Shown: piece by piece, positions 34,074 through 44,684 of the stretch | Layout: every line of letters starts with the position of its first letter | Numbering within the stretch: the first letter of the stretch is position 1 | Notes under the pieces: model-generated | The model's database searches: none | Seen by the model: the letters and a program-made list of their open reading frames with translations, nothing else | Told to the model about the DNA's origin: nothing | Made by a program: the position numbers and the translations under genes | Assembly (NCBI RefSeq): GCF_020443565.1 | Contig: NZ_JAIZZN010000028.1 | Span: 1 to 53,238 of the forward strand | DNA from: Clostridium sp. CS001 | GTDB taxonomy: Bacteria; Bacillota; Clostridia; Clostridiales; Clostridiaceae | DNA: 53,238 bases | Direction of reading: 5' to 3'

Positions 34074-35811
34074 AGTTAATAGTTTTAAAAGACTTTTATC
34101 TTTAACAAGGCCACATCTTAAAAAAATAATTTTAGCAGCACTATGTGTAATGATTGTAAATGCGGCAGAACTTTTAAAACCCTTTATACTAAAGGTTGTT
34201 ATAGATGATTTTTTAATAAAGAAAGTAGCACAAAGTGGTGCCTACTCTATAACATCTATGGCAATAGCATATTTTATTATTGTGGTTGTTGGAGGGTTAT
34301 CTTCCTTTACTCAAGTAAACTTAATAAATAAAGCTGGTCAAGAAATCATGAGAAATCTTAGACTAAGAGTATTTAGGACTATACAACTTCTTCCAATACC
34401 CTATCTTGACAAAACTTCATCTGGAAGACTAATAACAAGAGCCACAAATGATGTAGAAGCTTTAAGTGAAATGTATACCGACGTAATTATTAGTCTGTTT
34501 AAGGATGTCTTCTTACTTATAGGAATTGTGTATGTTATGCTTGCACTCGATGTAAAATTGGCTCTTATATCCTTTGCAGTTGTGCCTTTGATGTTTTTTA
34601 TTGTTTTTATGTTAAAAAACAAGATTAAGAAGAATTTTTCAAAAATGAAAAGCTTAATTGGTAGAATTAATGGATTTATGGCAGAAAATATTTCAGGGAT
34701 GAAAATAATACAGATATTCACAGCTGAAAAGGAAAAGAATCAAGAGTTTTTGAAGTTAAATGATCAATATTTTAAAAGCACAGTATTTCAAGTTAGAATG
34801 AACAGTATATTAAGACCAGCGGCGGAGATTTTTCAGAGTCTTGCAATTGCAATTATACTTTGGTATTCCATGAGTAAAATCGCTAACCATACCATAGAAA
34901 TAGGTGTACTTTTTGCTTTTACCACTTATATAAAACAATTCTTTAATCCAATTTCTGATCTTGCAGATAATTATACTACTATTCAATCCGCTTTGGTTTC
35001 AGCAGAAAGAATTTTTGAACTTCTAGATGAAGAAGATAACCTAGAAGACTTAGATGAGGGTATGAGCATAGAAGATTTAAAAGGAGATATAGAATTTAAA
35101 AACGTATGGTTTTCCTATAATAACTCAGAGTGGATATTAAAGGATGTAAATTTTAAAGTTAATAAGGGCGAAACCTTTGCTTTTATAGGAGAAACTGGTG
35201 CTGGAAAGACTACCATCATAAGTCTTATAAGTGGTTTTTACAAAATACAAAAGGGGGAAATACTAATCGATGGAATTAATATAAATGATTTAAAAAAGAA
35301 GGATTTAAGAAAAAATATATCCGTTGTGCTCCAAGACGTATTTTTATTTTCAGGAGATATAAAATCTAATGTTTTGCTTAATGATAATATAAGCGAGAAA
35401 ATACTAACTGAGTCTCTTAAAACTACCTGTGCTATAGACTTCGTAAATGATTTACCAGGTGGAATCCATGCAGCAGTTATGGAAAGAGGCGCTACCTTTT
35501 CAGCAGGTCAGAAACAACTTTTATCATTTTCCAGAGCCCTTGCTCATTCACCATCTATATTTATATTAGATGAAGCTACTGCTAATATTGATACACATAC
35601 AGAAAAGCTAATACAAAAGGTAATCGAAGAAATGGCTGAGGGTAGAACTACCCTTATTATTGCACATAGGCTATCAACTATAAGAAATGCCGATAAAATT
35701 GTAGTTCTAAAGCATGGAGAGATTATGGAAATTGGAAATCATGATGAACTTATGGACATCAATGGATATTATAAAGATATGATTCAAGGCGATATGAAAG
35801 TCGCAAATTGA
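34012..35811 (+). CDS. ABC exporter half-transporter, catalytic-site subunit
   Basis: 599 residues with exporter membrane domain (about 25-330) and nucleotide-binding domain: Walker A GETGAGKTT, signature degenerate FSAGQKQ, Walker B FILDEATANIDT with catalytic Glu, H-loop IIAHRLST. Complementary degeneracy with the preceding subunit implies one heterodimer with a single competent ATP site. Start ATG 34012 lies inside the upstream gene after AAAGGAGG. Substrate unknown; drugs or peptides are typical. Confidence 0.9.
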   Translation: MKLTSPNIKMDKEIIRGKLHKVNSFKRLLSLTRPHLKKIILAALCVMIVNAAELLKPFILKVVIDDFLIKKVAQSGAYSITSMAIAYFIIVVVGGLSSFTQVNLINKAGQEIMRNLRLRVFRTIQLLPIPYLDKTSSGRLITRATNDVEALSEMYTDVIISLFKDVFLLIGIVYVMLALDVKLALISFAVVPLMFFIVFMLKNKIKKNFSKMKSLIGRINGFMAENISGMKIIQIFTAEKEKNQEFLKLNDQYFKSTVFQVRMNSILRPAAEIFQSLAIAIILWYSMSKIANHTIEIGVLFAFTTYIKQFFNPISDLADNYTTIQSALVSAERIFELLDEEDNLEDLDEGMSIEDLKGDIEFKNVWFSYNNSEWILKDVNFKVNKGETFAFIGETGAGKTTIISLISGFYKIQKGEILIDGININDLKKKDLRKNISVVLQDVFLFSGDIKSNVLLNDNISEKILTESLKTTCAIDFVNDLPGGIHAAVMERGATFSAGQKQLLSFSRALAHSPSIFILDEATANIDTHTEKLIQKVIEEMAEGRTTLIIAHRLSTIRNADKIVVLKHGEIMEIGNHDELMDINGYYKDMIQGDMKVAN

Positions 35812-35957
35812 GGATGTAATTCTTTTGACAAAAAATACAGAAATTTCACGTAGCTTTTCTTTATATTCATGGTATAATTAAGTTGTACAATTTAATAAGA
35901 TATAGATAACAACTTATAATTATCATTTATTTTAGAAAACTATAGGGGGGTTTTTAT

Positions 35958-36170
35958 ATGCTTAATGGTGCTAAGATTAGAGAATTAAGACTAAAGAAAT
36001 CTTTAACAAGCAGGGATATATCAACTTTATCAAAAGAATTAAATGTACATGTGTCACAAACTTATTTAGAAGAACTAGAACGTGGAAGTAAGAAAAATCC
36101 ATCCTTTAATATTATTGAAACTATCGCAATTATTTTACGAGTTAACATAGACGAACTTAGAACCAGTTGA
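35958..36170 (+). CDS. Small XRE-type helix-turn-helix regulator
   Basis: A 70-residue single-domain XRE/Cro-like protein: GAKIRELRLKKSLTSRDISTLSKELN, TYLEELERGSKKNPSFNIIETIAIIL. Strong AGGGGGG ribosome site and its own terminator; target unknown. Confidence 0.82.
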   Translation: MLNGAKIRELRLKKSLTSRDISTLSKELNVHVSQTYLEELERGSKKNPSFNIIETIAIILRVNIDELRTS

Positions 36171-36181
36171 AATAACCTCAA

Positions 36182-36225
36182 AAGGCCAATTAACTATAAT
36201 TAGTTAATTGGCCTTAATTTTTTTT
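36182..36225. terminator. Rho-independent terminator
   Basis: A perfect stem AAGGCCAATTAACTA/TAGTTAATTGGCCTT then nine T; it serves the XRE gene and, in reverse, the convergent CPBP gene. Confidence 0.9.
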
Positions 36226-36229
36226 AAAA

Positions 36230-36904
36230 TTAAACTATTCCAAACATTTTTAGCCCAATTAAGATAATTGCACTGTCTGCAAGAATGTGAACTATCCAAG
36301 AGTTTATGAAATTATTAGATTTTGTATCAAGCCAGCAAAATACAAAACCTATGCTAATTAGTCCTATTAGCGCCAGCCCTACTAATCTAAGATTAAACCA
36401 GGTTTTAAAAATCCCAATATGATATAACCCAAATAGAAGTGAAGAATATATATATGCAATTTTTTTTGATTTAAGTTCATACAAATTTAGAAAGATAAAT
36501 CCTCTGAAAAAGTATTCTTCTACAAAAGAATTCCCTAAAGTTATATAAAGTCCAACAAGAATAAAACTGTTCGCAGTAATCCTTGACTTACTTTGAAGAT
36601 CCTCTGATATACCCTGTAGATTTATAATATTTCTGAGTACATAGAATGCAATTAGTATTATAAGAAAAGATAGTGCTCCAAATAAAATACCCATCTTTAG
36701 ATGATTTTTATCTATGCTTTTCTTGTTTATAGATTTTGATAGTGGTTGTTTTTTGATAAACTTCACGTAGATGCACGGGATAATAATGAAAAAGAAGAGC
36801 TTTATTACAGTTTTAACTACATAATTAACTACTAGTACTTGCTCTACGAAATATAAAATAATGCAAGCAATTAAAGAACTCAAAATAATATACCTTTTTT
36901 TCAT
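36230..36904 (-). CDS. CPBP-family intramembrane metalloprotease
   Basis: About 224 residues, polytopic. Abi/CAAX-type motifs: VEEYFFRGFIFL (EExxxR), LFGLYHIGIF and a C-terminal SWIVHILADS histidine. Family members cleave membrane substrates or mediate bacteriocin immunity. Start MKKRYIIL at 36904 is preferred to the in-frame ATG at 36931. Confidence 0.85.
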   Translation of the reverse strand: MKKRYIILSSLIACIILYFVEQVLVVNYVVKTVIKLFFFIIIPCIYVKFIKKQPLSKSINKKSIDKNHLKMGILFGALSFLIILIAFYVLRNIINLQGISEDLQSKSRITANSFILVGLYITLGNSFVEEYFFRGFIFLNLYELKSKKIAYIYSSLLFGLYHIGIFKTWFNLRLVGLALIGLISIGFVFCWLDTKSNNFINSWIVHILADSAIILIGLKMFGIV

Positions 36905-37096
36905 ATTAGTTCCCTTCAGTCCCCCCATCATATAATTTAATTAAAGATTAATAATTATGCAAATTTCATTGTTTTGAATAAATAATTTTTTATGAAAAAT
37001 TTTATAATTAATCACTAAACCAAGAAAATATTAACTAATATTTCCAAGGAAATAATTCCATAATTGTTGTGTATCTTTTTATGTAACCACTATACC

Positions 37097-38095
37097 TTAT
37101 GTAGTTCCTCTAACAATAAGCTCTGTTTTAAAGTAAACTTGTTTTTCAACTGGCAAATCCCCATTTATTACTGCTATCAATAAACTGCAAGCTTTTTTAC
37201 CCATTTTATAGATAGGTTGTGCTATTGTTGTAAGTTCTGGTTCTATAACCTCTGATATATGAATGTTGTCAAAGCCAATTATTGATACATCTCGTGGGAC
37301 TTTATATCCATGTCTAAGTAAAATTTTCATTCCGCCAAGTGCCATCATGTCATTACTATAAAATATTGCATCTAGACTTTTAAAAGTATTTATTATTCTT
37401 TCAGTGGCTAATACTCCACCTTTAATATTAAAGTCTCCCTCAAATACATTCCTTTTATCATATATTCCATAATCTTTCATTGCCTCAATATATCCTTCTA
37501 GTCTTTGCTTTGATACTTCTACATGTTCGCTTCCCTTTACAAAAACTATTTTACGGTTCCCTTTATCATATAAATATTTAATACCATCTTTTACACCCTG
37601 CTTATTTAAGCAAAATACTCCGTAATCCTCTTCATATCCTTCAATATACCTATCAACTAATACAAAAGGAACATTGTTGTTTTTTAATATAGTTATGCTT
37701 TCATTACTTTTGCCACCAGACATAAAAATAATTCCATCTATAAGTTTACTTATAAGAAGTTCAATATATTTTTGCTCTTTATCTATATCATTATCTGTAT
37801 TACATATTATTAAATTATATTCTAATTTCTCTGCCTCATCCTCAATAGCTCTTGCCATTTCTGAGAAAAAGGGATTTGTGATATCAGGAAGTATTACCCC
37901 AATAGTACCGGATTTCTTTGTGCTAAGACTTCTAGCTATTGAATTAGGAATATAACTCATTTCCTTAGCAATTTCAAGCACTCTTTTTCTGGTTGCATCA
38001 CTTATACTGTTATCCTTTCTATTCATAACCATGGAAACTGTTGCCTTTGAAACCCCAGCCATTTCGGCTATATCCTTCATTGTTACCTTATTCAT
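37097..38095 (-). CDS. rbsR: Ribose operon repressor-like LacI-family regulator
   Basis: 332 residues: HTH VTMKDIAEMAGVSKATVSMVMNRKD, hinge YIPNSIARSLSTKKSGTIGVILPDI, and ligand domain ending ISEVIEPELTTIAQP...RGTT. Start MNKVTMKDI at 38095 after GGAGGAG, not the upstream start at 38122. It lies downstream of rbsB, unlike the B. subtilis order where rbsR is first. Assignment to ribose rests on context. Confidence 0.85.
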   Translation of the reverse strand: MNKVTMKDIAEMAGVSKATVSMVMNRKDNSISDATRKRVLEIAKEMSYIPNSIARSLSTKKSGTIGVILPDITNPFFSEMARAIEDEAEKLEYNLIICNTDNDIDKEQKYIELLISKLIDGIIFMSGGKSNESITILKNNNVPFVLVDRYIEGYEEDYGVFCLNKQGVKDGIKYLYDKGNRKIVFVKGSEHVEVSKQRLEGYIEAMKDYGIYDKRNVFEGDFNIKGGVLATERIINTFKSLDAIFYSNDMMALGGMKILLRHGYKVPRDVSIIGFDNIHISEVIEPELTTIAQPIYKMGKKACSLLIAVINGDLPVEKQVYFKTELIVRGTT

Positions 38096-38252
38096 AATTC
38101 TCCTCCGATTTGTAGTAACCACTCATTATAGATTAACAAACTATTAGTTGTATTCTATTATCTATGTAAAAGTATAATTTAACATTAAGTTTAAAATCGT
38201 AATCACTTAAAATTATACCAATATATAATTGATATTGAAACACTTTATAAAG

Positions 38253-38286
38253 ATATAACCCAGAGGATAATCCCCTGGGTTATATC
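38253..38286. terminator. Terminator after rbsB
   Basis: The stem ATATAACCCAGAGG/CCCCTGGGTTATAT separates rbsB from rbsR. Confidence 0.75.
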
Positions 38287-38323
38287 TCTTATATTAAATT
38301 CTTAGGGGCGTAATTTAAATTTG

Positions 38324-39232
38324 TTATTTTTTTATAAGAAGAAGTTCTACTGGAATTTCTTTTTCAACAGTCTCACCTTTTGCAACTTTTACAGCATTTT
38401 CTACTGCAATTTCTCCCATTAAATCAGGTTTTTGTGCTATTGTAGCTGCCAGTTCTCCACTTGCAACAGCTGCTTTTGCGTCATCATTTCCGTCAAAACC
38501 TACAATAATCACATTTTTATTTGCTGTTTTAATTGCTTGTATAGCTCCAAGAGCCATTTCATCGTTATGTGCAAATATTGCATCAAAGGTTGGAGTTGCT
38601 TGAATTACATTTTCAGTAACAGTTAATCCCTTTTGTCTGTCGAAATCTGCCGCTTGACTAGCAACAACTTTAACACCGTCTTTATTATCTACTATATTGT
38701 GAAACCCTTGACCTCTATCTCTTGTAGCAGAAGCTCCTGGAATACCTTGCAATTCTACTAGGTTTCCCTTTCCGCCTAATTTTTCAAGTATAAATTCTGC
38801 TGCCATTTCTCCACCTTTTACGTTATCAGAGGCAATGTGAGATATAACTTCTCCACCATTGGCTTTTCTATCCACGGTTAAAACTTTTATTTTCTTATCA
38901 TTTGCTACTGCAATTGAGTTAGCAACCGCATCACTATCTGTTGGATTGATGATCAGAACCGATATACCTTGCTGAACTAAATCTTCTACATTAGCTCTTT
39001 CTTTTGTAGCATCATTTTGTGAATCAAGAACTATAATTTCATATCCAAGTTCCTTTGCCTTCTTCTCTGCGCCTTCTTTCATTGATACAAAGAATGGGTT
39101 ATTAAGCGTTGAAAGTACTAACCCAATTTTCTTTCCACCTTCAGCGGCTTTTTCAGCAGCACAACCAGTAAGTGTTCCCATAAGTAGCATTGTTGATAAA
39201 ACCATTGATAATAATTTTGATCTTTTTTTCAT
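38324..39232 (-). CDS. rbsB: Ribose ABC transporter substrate-binding lipoprotein
   Basis: 302 residues. Lipoprotein signal peptide with lipobox LTGC, then a type-1 periplasmic-binding fold: IGLVLSTLNNPFFVSMKEGAEKKA, DSQNDATKERANVEDL, VDRKANGGEVISHIASDN, FAHNDEMALGAIQAI and FDGNDDAKAAVASGELAATIAQ. Start MKKRSKLL at 39232 (GGAGG site). Binds ribose outside the membrane for RbsAC. Confidence 0.93.
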   Translation of the reverse strand: MKKRSKLLSMVLSTMLLMGTLTGCAAEKAAEGGKKIGLVLSTLNNPFFVSMKEGAEKKAKELGYEIIVLDSQNDATKERANVEDLVQQGISVLIINPTDSDAVANSIAVANDKKIKVLTVDRKANGGEVISHIASDNVKGGEMAAEFILEKLGGKGNLVELQGIPGASATRDRGQGFHNIVDNKDGVKVVASQAADFDRQKGLTVTENVIQATPTFDAIFAHNDEMALGAIQAIKTANKNVIIVGFDGNDDAKAAVASGELAATIAQKPDLMGEIAVENAVKVAKGETVEKEIPVELLLIKK

Positions 39233-39252
39233 TAAAATCATCCTCCATTGTT

Positions 39253-40182
39253 TTATTTATTGTTTTTCTTAACCATTACGGCTAATAAAATAACTAACCC
39301 CTTAACTATTGCTTGATAAAAAGGAGATACATTAATAAGATTCAATCCATTATTAAGTACACCTATTATTAAGGCTCCTATCATTGTGCCCACTACACTT
39401 CCTGCTCCACCTGCAAGGCTTGTGCCACCTACTACTACGGCTGCAATAGCATCCAGCTCAAAACCTACTCCAGCATTTGGAGAAGCTGACCCTATTCGAC
39501 TTGTAACAATTATTCCACTTAAGGCTGCTGCAGCACCACTGATAACATATACAAGTGTTTTAATTTTGTCAGTATTAATACCTGATAACCTAGCTGAATC
39601 TTCATTTCCTCCAAGTGCGTAAACATATCTACCATATCTAGTTTGACTCAAAATATAAAATGCTAAAGCAAAAACTATAACCATAAATACCACGGGAACT
39701 GGTACACCTAAAATCATTTTATTTCCTATACTTGAAAAACTTTGCCCAAGGCCTGAAATGGGAGTACCATTTGTATATACATAGGTTACGCCTCTAAAGA
39801 TAGTCATTGTAGCCAGTGTAACTATGAACGCTTGTATCCTACCTTTTGAAATAAGAGCACCATTTATAAGACCAATTGCGCAGCCAATTGCTATTGCAAC
39901 GATTATTGCCAAAAACAAGTTTCCTGTTGACTTCATTATACTGGCAGCAGCAGCTCCGCTGACAGCAAGTATGGACCCCACTGATAAATCAATCCCTCCT
40001 GTAAGGATTACAAAGGACATCCCTACAGCTATAACTGCATTTACTGAAACCTGAGTTAGTACATTTTTAATATTTGCTACGGTTAAAAATCTAGGTGTAA
40101 TAAGTGATATAACTATGCATAATACTAAAAGACCTATTAAAGATTTATACTTTATAACTATATTCTTCAAATTAATTTTCAC
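39253..40182 (-). CDS. rbsC: Ribose ABC transporter permease
   Basis: A 309-residue polytopic permease with the RbsC signature GGIDLSVGSILAVSGAAAA and GGTSLAGGAGSVVGTMIGALIIGVLNNGLNL. About nine or ten hydrophobic segments. 11-bp gap to rbsB, same operon. Confidence 0.93.
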   Translation of the reverse strand: MKINLKNIVIKYKSLIGLLVLCIVISLITPRFLTVANIKNVLTQVSVNAVIAVGMSFVILTGGIDLSVGSILAVSGAAAASIMKSTGNLFLAIIVAIAIGCAIGLINGALISKGRIQAFIVTLATMTIFRGVTYVYTNGTPISGLGQSFSSIGNKMILGVPVPVVFMVIVFALAFYILSQTRYGRYVYALGGNEDSARLSGINTDKIKTLVYVISGAAAALSGIIVTSRIGSASPNAGVGFELDAIAAVVVGGTSLAGGAGSVVGTMIGALIIGVLNNGLNLINVSPFYQAIVKGLVILLAVMVKKNNK

Positions 40183-40255
40183 AATATAAGCTCCTTCCTT
40201 GACGAATTTCTCATATAATGAGTCTTCTCATTATATGAGAAATTCATTTAAAATA

Positions 40256-41761
40256 CTAATTTGTTATGCCTACAGCATACTTCATTATTGCTTCTTGTGA
40301 AGCTTCTTCACGACTGAGTTCACCAGATATTGCTCCTTCGTGCATGACTAAAACTCTATCACATATTCCGAGTATTTCAGGCATATCCGAAGATATCATT
40401 ATAATTGCTTTTCCCATGTTCTTTAGTTCATTTAAAACCTCATAGATTTCCTTTTTAGCACCTACATCTATGCCTCTAGTTGGCTCATCTATTATTAGTA
40501 CTTTGGGAGCAAGCATAATCCATTTAGCCAATATAACCTTTTGCTGATTTCCTCCACTTAGGTTTTTAATTAACTGATCAGCACTGGGAGTCTTTATAGA
40601 AAGTTTCTTTATATATTCTTGTATTACTTTAGCTTCTTCTACTTTATTTATGCGTTTAGCTCCATTTTCATATTTTTTAAGATTTGCTAAAGTCATGTTG
40701 CTTCCTACTGACATACCTAGAATAAGACCCTCTTTTTTTCTGTCTTCAGAAAGATAGCAAATTCCTTTTTCAATTGAGTCTTTAGGGGAGCATATATTAG
40801 CTTCTTCACCATCAACAATTATCTTACCAGAAGTTTTTTTATATTCTCCGATTATTGTTTTTGCCATCTCAGTACGTCCTGAACCCATAAGTCCTGACAC
40901 ACCTAGGATTTCTCCACTCTTTGCTTCAAAACTAATATTGCAAACCTTTTCACCAAAACTTAAATTTTCTACTTTAAGAATAGTATGACCTTTAGGTGAT
41001 TTTCTATATGGAAACTGTTCTTCTAGTTTCCGACCCACCATCATTGATATTAAATCATCTTTAGTAATGTCTTTTGTAGTAACATCGGAAACATGCTTAC
41101 CATCTCTCAAAACTGTTATTCTATCGCAGATTTGAAATATTTCATTTATCCTATGGGAGATGTATATTATTCCCATGTTTTCGCTTTTAAGCTTGCTAAT
41201 TACTTTGAAAAGATTATCTGTTTCAACATCAGTTAACGCAGTTGTAGGCTCATCCATTATTATTAATTTCGAGTTTTTAGACAGTGCTTTCGCAATTTCT
41301 ATAAGTTGTTTTTCGCCTACATTCAAATCCTTAACTAAGGTATCTACATCAACACTAAAACCAATATCTTTAAGTAGAACTTCTGACTTTTTTTTGAGCT
41401 CTTTCTTGTTTATTCTTCTTGTTACTCCATTAAATCCTTCATTCCCTAAAAATATATTTTCCCATACACTTAAATTAGGAAGTAGGCTTAGTTCTTGATG
41501 AATAATTGCTATTCCATGTTTTTCAGCGTCCTTTATACCGTTTATTTCCACTTCAAAACCTTGAATATTAATGCTTCCTGAATCCTTATGATATACTCCA
41601 CTTAAAATTTTCATTAAGGTAGATTTCCCTGCCCCATTCTCTCCTAGGAGAGCTAAAACTTCTCCACTAAAAGCTTCTAATCTAACATCATCAAGAGCTT
41701 TTACACCTGGAAAGGCTTTTGAAATATTTTTCATCTGTAGTAGAGGCGTTACATTAGCCAT
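40256..41761 (-). CDS. rbsA: Ribose ABC transporter ATPase
   Basis: 501 residues with two fused ATPase halves: Walker [10 protein letters not shown] in the first half, and [13 protein letters not shown] in the second; [14 protein letters not shown] and Walker [15 protein letters not shown] in the second half. Typical full-length RbsA-type sugar importer ATPase. Confidence 0.94.
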   Translation of the reverse strand: MANVTPLLQMKNISKAFPGVKALDDVRLEAFSGEVLALLGENGAGKSTLMKILSGVYHKDSGSINIQGFEVEINGIKDAEKHGIAIIHQELSLLPNLSVWENIFLGNEGFNGVTRRINKKELKKKSEVLLKDIGFSVDVDTLVKDLNVGEKQLIEIAKALSKNSKLIIMDEPTTALTDVETDNLFKVISKLKSENMGIIYISHRINEIFQICDRITVLRDGKHVSDVTTKDITKDDLISMMVGRKLEEQFPYRKSPKGHTILKVENLSFGEKVCNISFEAKSGEILGVSGLMGSGRTEMAKTIIGEYKKTSGKIIVDGEEANICSPKDSIEKGICYLSEDRKKEGLILGMSVGSNMTLANLKKYENGAKRINKVEEAKVIQEYIKKLSIKTPSADQLIKNLSGGNQQKVILAKWIMLAPKVLIIDEPTRGIDVGAKKEIYEVLNELKNMGKAIIMISSDMPEILGICDRVLVMHEGAISGELSREEASQEAIMKYAVGITN

Positions 41762-41805
41762 TGAATTTCCTCCTCAAAACTTACTTATATCTCTCTATAT
41801 TTAAA

Positions 41806-41937
41806 TCATCACCTGTGGTGCTGTAATATTAACGACTTCAAAAGGAGATTTAGACTCCCACTTAAGTTTTATTTTTGCTAGGTAGTTGATCTACACTTAT
41901 GGAAGTGGGAGACTTTCCTTCTGAAATGTCGTTAAAA
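41806..41937. repeat. Structured ~132-bp repeat, copy 2
   Basis: Begins AAATCATCACCTGTGGTGCTG (hairpin CACC/GGTG), AATATTAACGACTTC, an internal inverted repeat (CTCCCACTT...AAGTGGGAG) and ends AATGTCGTTAAA. It sits between rbsD and rbsA and its end overlaps the rbsD stop codon. A partial third copy of the left end is at 47453-47484. Confidence 0.65.
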
Positions 41938-42327
41938 TACAACTCCTGATTTTAGTATTACATTTGCATAAGGTGTTTGTTCTCCAGTTCTCACCACAGC
42001 TTTACACTCATTTAATTGAGCCTTAAGCTTTTCATGAGTAACAAATGTAATTTTCACATCTCCTACTGCCTTTTTTATTTCATCAAATACATAAGGACTA
42101 ACTTCGAAGGTTTCTTTAGCAACAACTACTTCCTCTATTTGAAGTTCTGTTAATATACATTTTAAAGTTTCAATAAATCCCGGTATATTTTTAGATAATG
42201 CAATATCTATTCTTTTTGTATTATTTGGTATGGGTAGACCACAGTCCCCTATAGCTAAGGTATCTTGGTGTCCCATTTTAGAAATTACTTCAGATATTTC
42301 TGAATTTAGCAATGAAGTTTTTTTCAT
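41932..42327 (-). CDS. rbsD: D-ribose pyranase
   Basis: 131 residues, converting beta-pyranose to furanose forms of ribose before phosphorylation. Landmarks: [23 protein letters not shown] with the catalytic His/Asp region, and C-terminal [20 protein letters not shown]. Normal length. Confidence 0.93.
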   Translation of the reverse strand: MKKTSLLNSEISEVISKMGHQDTLAIGDCGLPIPNNTKRIDIALSKNIPGFIETLKCILTELQIEEVVVAKETFEVSPYVFDEIKKAVGDVKITFVTHEKLKAQLNECKAVVRTGEQTPYANVILKSGVVF

Positions 42328-42361
42328 GATTAAGCCTCCTTGTATTACTGTAGGAGAAAAA

Positions 42362-43297
42362 TTAATTAGTGTCTTCCCCGTAAATGTCTATTACTTCTTT
42401 CATCGTTGGTATTGAAGGTTGTGCTCCTGATCTTTGAACTACTATTGAAGAAACTTTATTAGCAAAAACAATAGCCTTTTTAAGATTTTCATAACTTAAT
42501 TCTCTGGTACCTAGTTTACTTGATACTGCTCCAATAAAACTATCCCCTGCAGCTGTTGTATCAATGGCATTAACCTTAATGGCAGGAATTATTTCTGACT
42601 TTTCTTTAGTTATTAATGCTGCACCTTTTGAGCCTAAGGTTATTATTATGTAATTCACTCCCATAGCTATGAAATTATCAGCTGCCTTTTTAGCACTTTC
42701 GAGATCTTCAACTAATATTCCTGTAAGCTCGTAGGCCTCTGTTTCATTAGGAATTATTATATCTGTATATTTAAATAATTCATTATCTATCTTTTTTGCT
42801 GGAGCTGGATTTAATATTGTAATAATTCCATGAGACTTTGCATAAATAAAGGCCTCCATCGTGATTTCGCTAGGTGTTTCAAATTGTGCAATTATTACAT
42901 CCGAGCTCTTTATAATGGAATAGCTTTTCTTAATCTCATCTGTACTTATATTCATGTTAGCACCAGCAACTACCACTATTGAATTATTGCCTTCTCTGTT
43001 AACATTAATTATAGCTGTGCCAGTACTTTCTTTATTATCTCTGAAAATATAGTCTGTATTTATGCAATTTTTTTCAAGTTCTCTAACTAAAAAATCACCA
43101 TTGCTATCTAGACCAACCTTACCTATCATGGAGACATCAGAACCCATACGTTTAGCAGCAACTGCTTGGTTTGCTCCTTTTCCTCCAGGAATAGTAGCGA
43201 TACTCTTTGCGAAAATAGTTTCACCAACCTTAGCCATCTTTTCTACCTCTAATACTATATCCATATTTAAACTTCCAAGTATGCAAGTTTTATTCAT
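42362..43297 (-). CDS. rbsK: Ribokinase
   Basis: 311 residues, a PfkB-family kinase producing ribose-5-phosphate. Substrate motif [15 protein letters not shown], catalytic [12 protein letters not shown] with the base Asp. Start [13 protein letters not shown] at 43297 after GAGGTGATC. First gene of the rbs operon, behind a clear promoter. Confidence 0.93.
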   Translation of the reverse strand: MNKTCILGSLNMDIVLEVEKMAKVGETIFAKSIATIPGGKGANQAVAAKRMGSDVSMIGKVGLDSNGDFLVRELEKNCINTDYIFRDNKESTGTAIINVNREGNNSIVVVAGANMNISTDEIKKSYSIIKSSDVIIAQFETPSEITMEAFIYAKSHGIITILNPAPAKKIDNELFKYTDIIIPNETEAYELTGILVEDLESAKKAADNFIAMGVNYIIITLGSKGAALITKEKSEIIPAIKVNAIDTTAAGDSFIGAVSSKLGTRELSYENLKKAIVFANKVSSIVVQRSGAQPSIPTMKEVIDIYGEDTN

Positions 43298-43320
43298 ATA
43301 ATAGATCACCTCTTTTTTAC

Positions 43321-43378
43321 TTAACCGATTAAGTAAACCGGTTAAATAAATTGTAATCGTTTAAATTCATATTGTCAA
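43321..43378 (-). promoter_or_regulatory. rbs operon promoter and LacI-type operators
   Basis: Minus strand: -35 TTGACA (43378-43373), 17-nt spacer, -10 TACAAT (43355-43350). Downstream are AACCGGTT-centred (43337-43344) and TTAATCGGTTAA-like (about 43321-43332) palindromes suitable for RbsR; TTTAAACGATTA lies in the spacer. Confidence 0.8.
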
Positions 43379-43424
43379 TACATAATCTGAATAATTTTAT
43401 GGCATATATATATAATATTTAAAA

Positions 43425-43488
43425 TTTAAATAACCCCTTAAATAAGTTTACCAACATGGATAATTCTTATTTAAAAGGGCTATTTAAT
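43425..43488. terminator. Hairpin downstream of the UbiA gene
   Basis: AAATAACCCCTTAAATAAG pairs imperfectly with CTTATTTAAAAGGGCTATTT; it likely ends the minus-strand prenyltransferase transcript. Confidence 0.6.
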
Positions 43489-43525
43489 AACTAACTATTC
43501 AATTTTAATAAATGCTCATTAAATC

Positions 43526-44473
43526 TTATAGCAATAAAAGTACTATTAGTAATGCCACGATATGAGTTACATTCATTGTGGCAAAGTTTTTCACTGCGAG
43601 AATGAAGGTTTCGTTTTTAATTGGTTTTTGGCAGAATAGCCTTATATTTTTACTTAGGGGTAGTATAGTTAAAATCACTAATAGTGACATAATCGGTAGG
43701 ATATTTAATATAACTAAAATTATAATGTCCATATACCCAATATAGTACAATGTTTTAAATAGATTAAGTGAATTCTTTTTACCTAAATAGTAAGGTAGAG
43801 TGAATCTGTTATTTAGTATATCATCTTCTACATCACAAATATTATTGGCAAGCATTATGTTTGCTATTCCATTAATTGTTGGGATAGATATTAAAAAAAT
43901 ATAAAATATTTCCATAAGGTTTATACTTATATTTAGCATATTATTATGGTACATTAAAGAAATTATATTATGATCAAATATATGAATGTAACAAGATAAA
44001 AATAAAATTATAAATCCCATGAATACTCCAGAAAATACTTCACCCAGTGGCATACGTGAAATTGGAACTGGTCCATAAGTGTAAAATATACCTGCTAAGA
44101 ATGAAATAATTCCGATTAATAGTACAATTACATTAGTATTTAAAGTTAATAGAATTCCGAAAACTATTGCAATTGTAAGTAAAGTGAAAATTATAGACTT
44201 CGCTGTGGATTCTTTAATCCCATATTTTACAATTGCATTTTCATCTTTATAACTACAGCCTTCAACCTTTAAAGCTTTTTTATAATCAATGTAATTGTTA
44301 ATTGCAGTTGTAGCCATGTCAAAAGCTAATAGTGATATTCCCATAATAATAAAGTTTTTTAAATTAAAACTTTTATATCGATATAATGAATAAAGTGTAC
44401 CTACTATAAAAGGTATGATACTGGCCAATTTTGTTTGAATCTCTACGTATTTTAAAAAACTACTTAATGACAC
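43526..44473 (-). CDS. UbiA-family prenyltransferase (MenA-like)
   Basis: A 315-residue polytopic membrane enzyme. First aspartate-rich motif NNYIDYKKA (an atypical N-N-x-x-D) and second region ANNICDVEDDILNNRFTLPYYLG, the N-D-x-x-D-x-E-x-D-type motif seen in MenA. It attaches an isoprenoid tail to an aromatic acceptor. No men genes are nearby, so the acceptor is uncertain. Confidence 0.82.
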   Translation of the reverse strand: MSLSSFLKYVEIQTKLASIIPFIVGTLYSLYRYKSFNLKNFIIMGISLLAFDMATTAINNYIDYKKALKVEGCSYKDENAIVKYGIKESTAKSIIFTLLTIAIVFGILLTLNTNVIVLLIGIISFLAGIFYTYGPVPISRMPLGEVFSGVFMGFIILFLSCYIHIFDHNIISLMYHNNMLNISINLMEIFYIFLISIPTINGIANIMLANNICDVEDDILNNRFTLPYYLGKKNSLNLFKTLYYIGYMDIIILVILNILPIMSLLVILTILPLSKNIRLFCQKPIKNETFILAVKNFATMNVTHIVALLIVLLLL

Positions 44474-44684
44474 TTTTGTACCCCCTTATGTACTATAGAA
44501 TACTGTATAAATTAAAATCACTTGTATTCTATATATTTATTTGCGAGTTTATTATAACACATCTTTCTAATTACTAATTAAACATAATTTAATTCTCAAT
44601 ATATTAGCGGGGTATACTTAAGAATCGCAACACTTACATTTTTTTATAGTTTGTTTGACTTTCAAAATAGTTCATGATAATATT

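Noticed and set aside
32141-41937. The ~130-bp structured repeats as solitary attC sites
   Set aside because: They lack the L arms and the GCCTTGGC stem, and both ends are complementary within the same copy, unlike the attC pattern.
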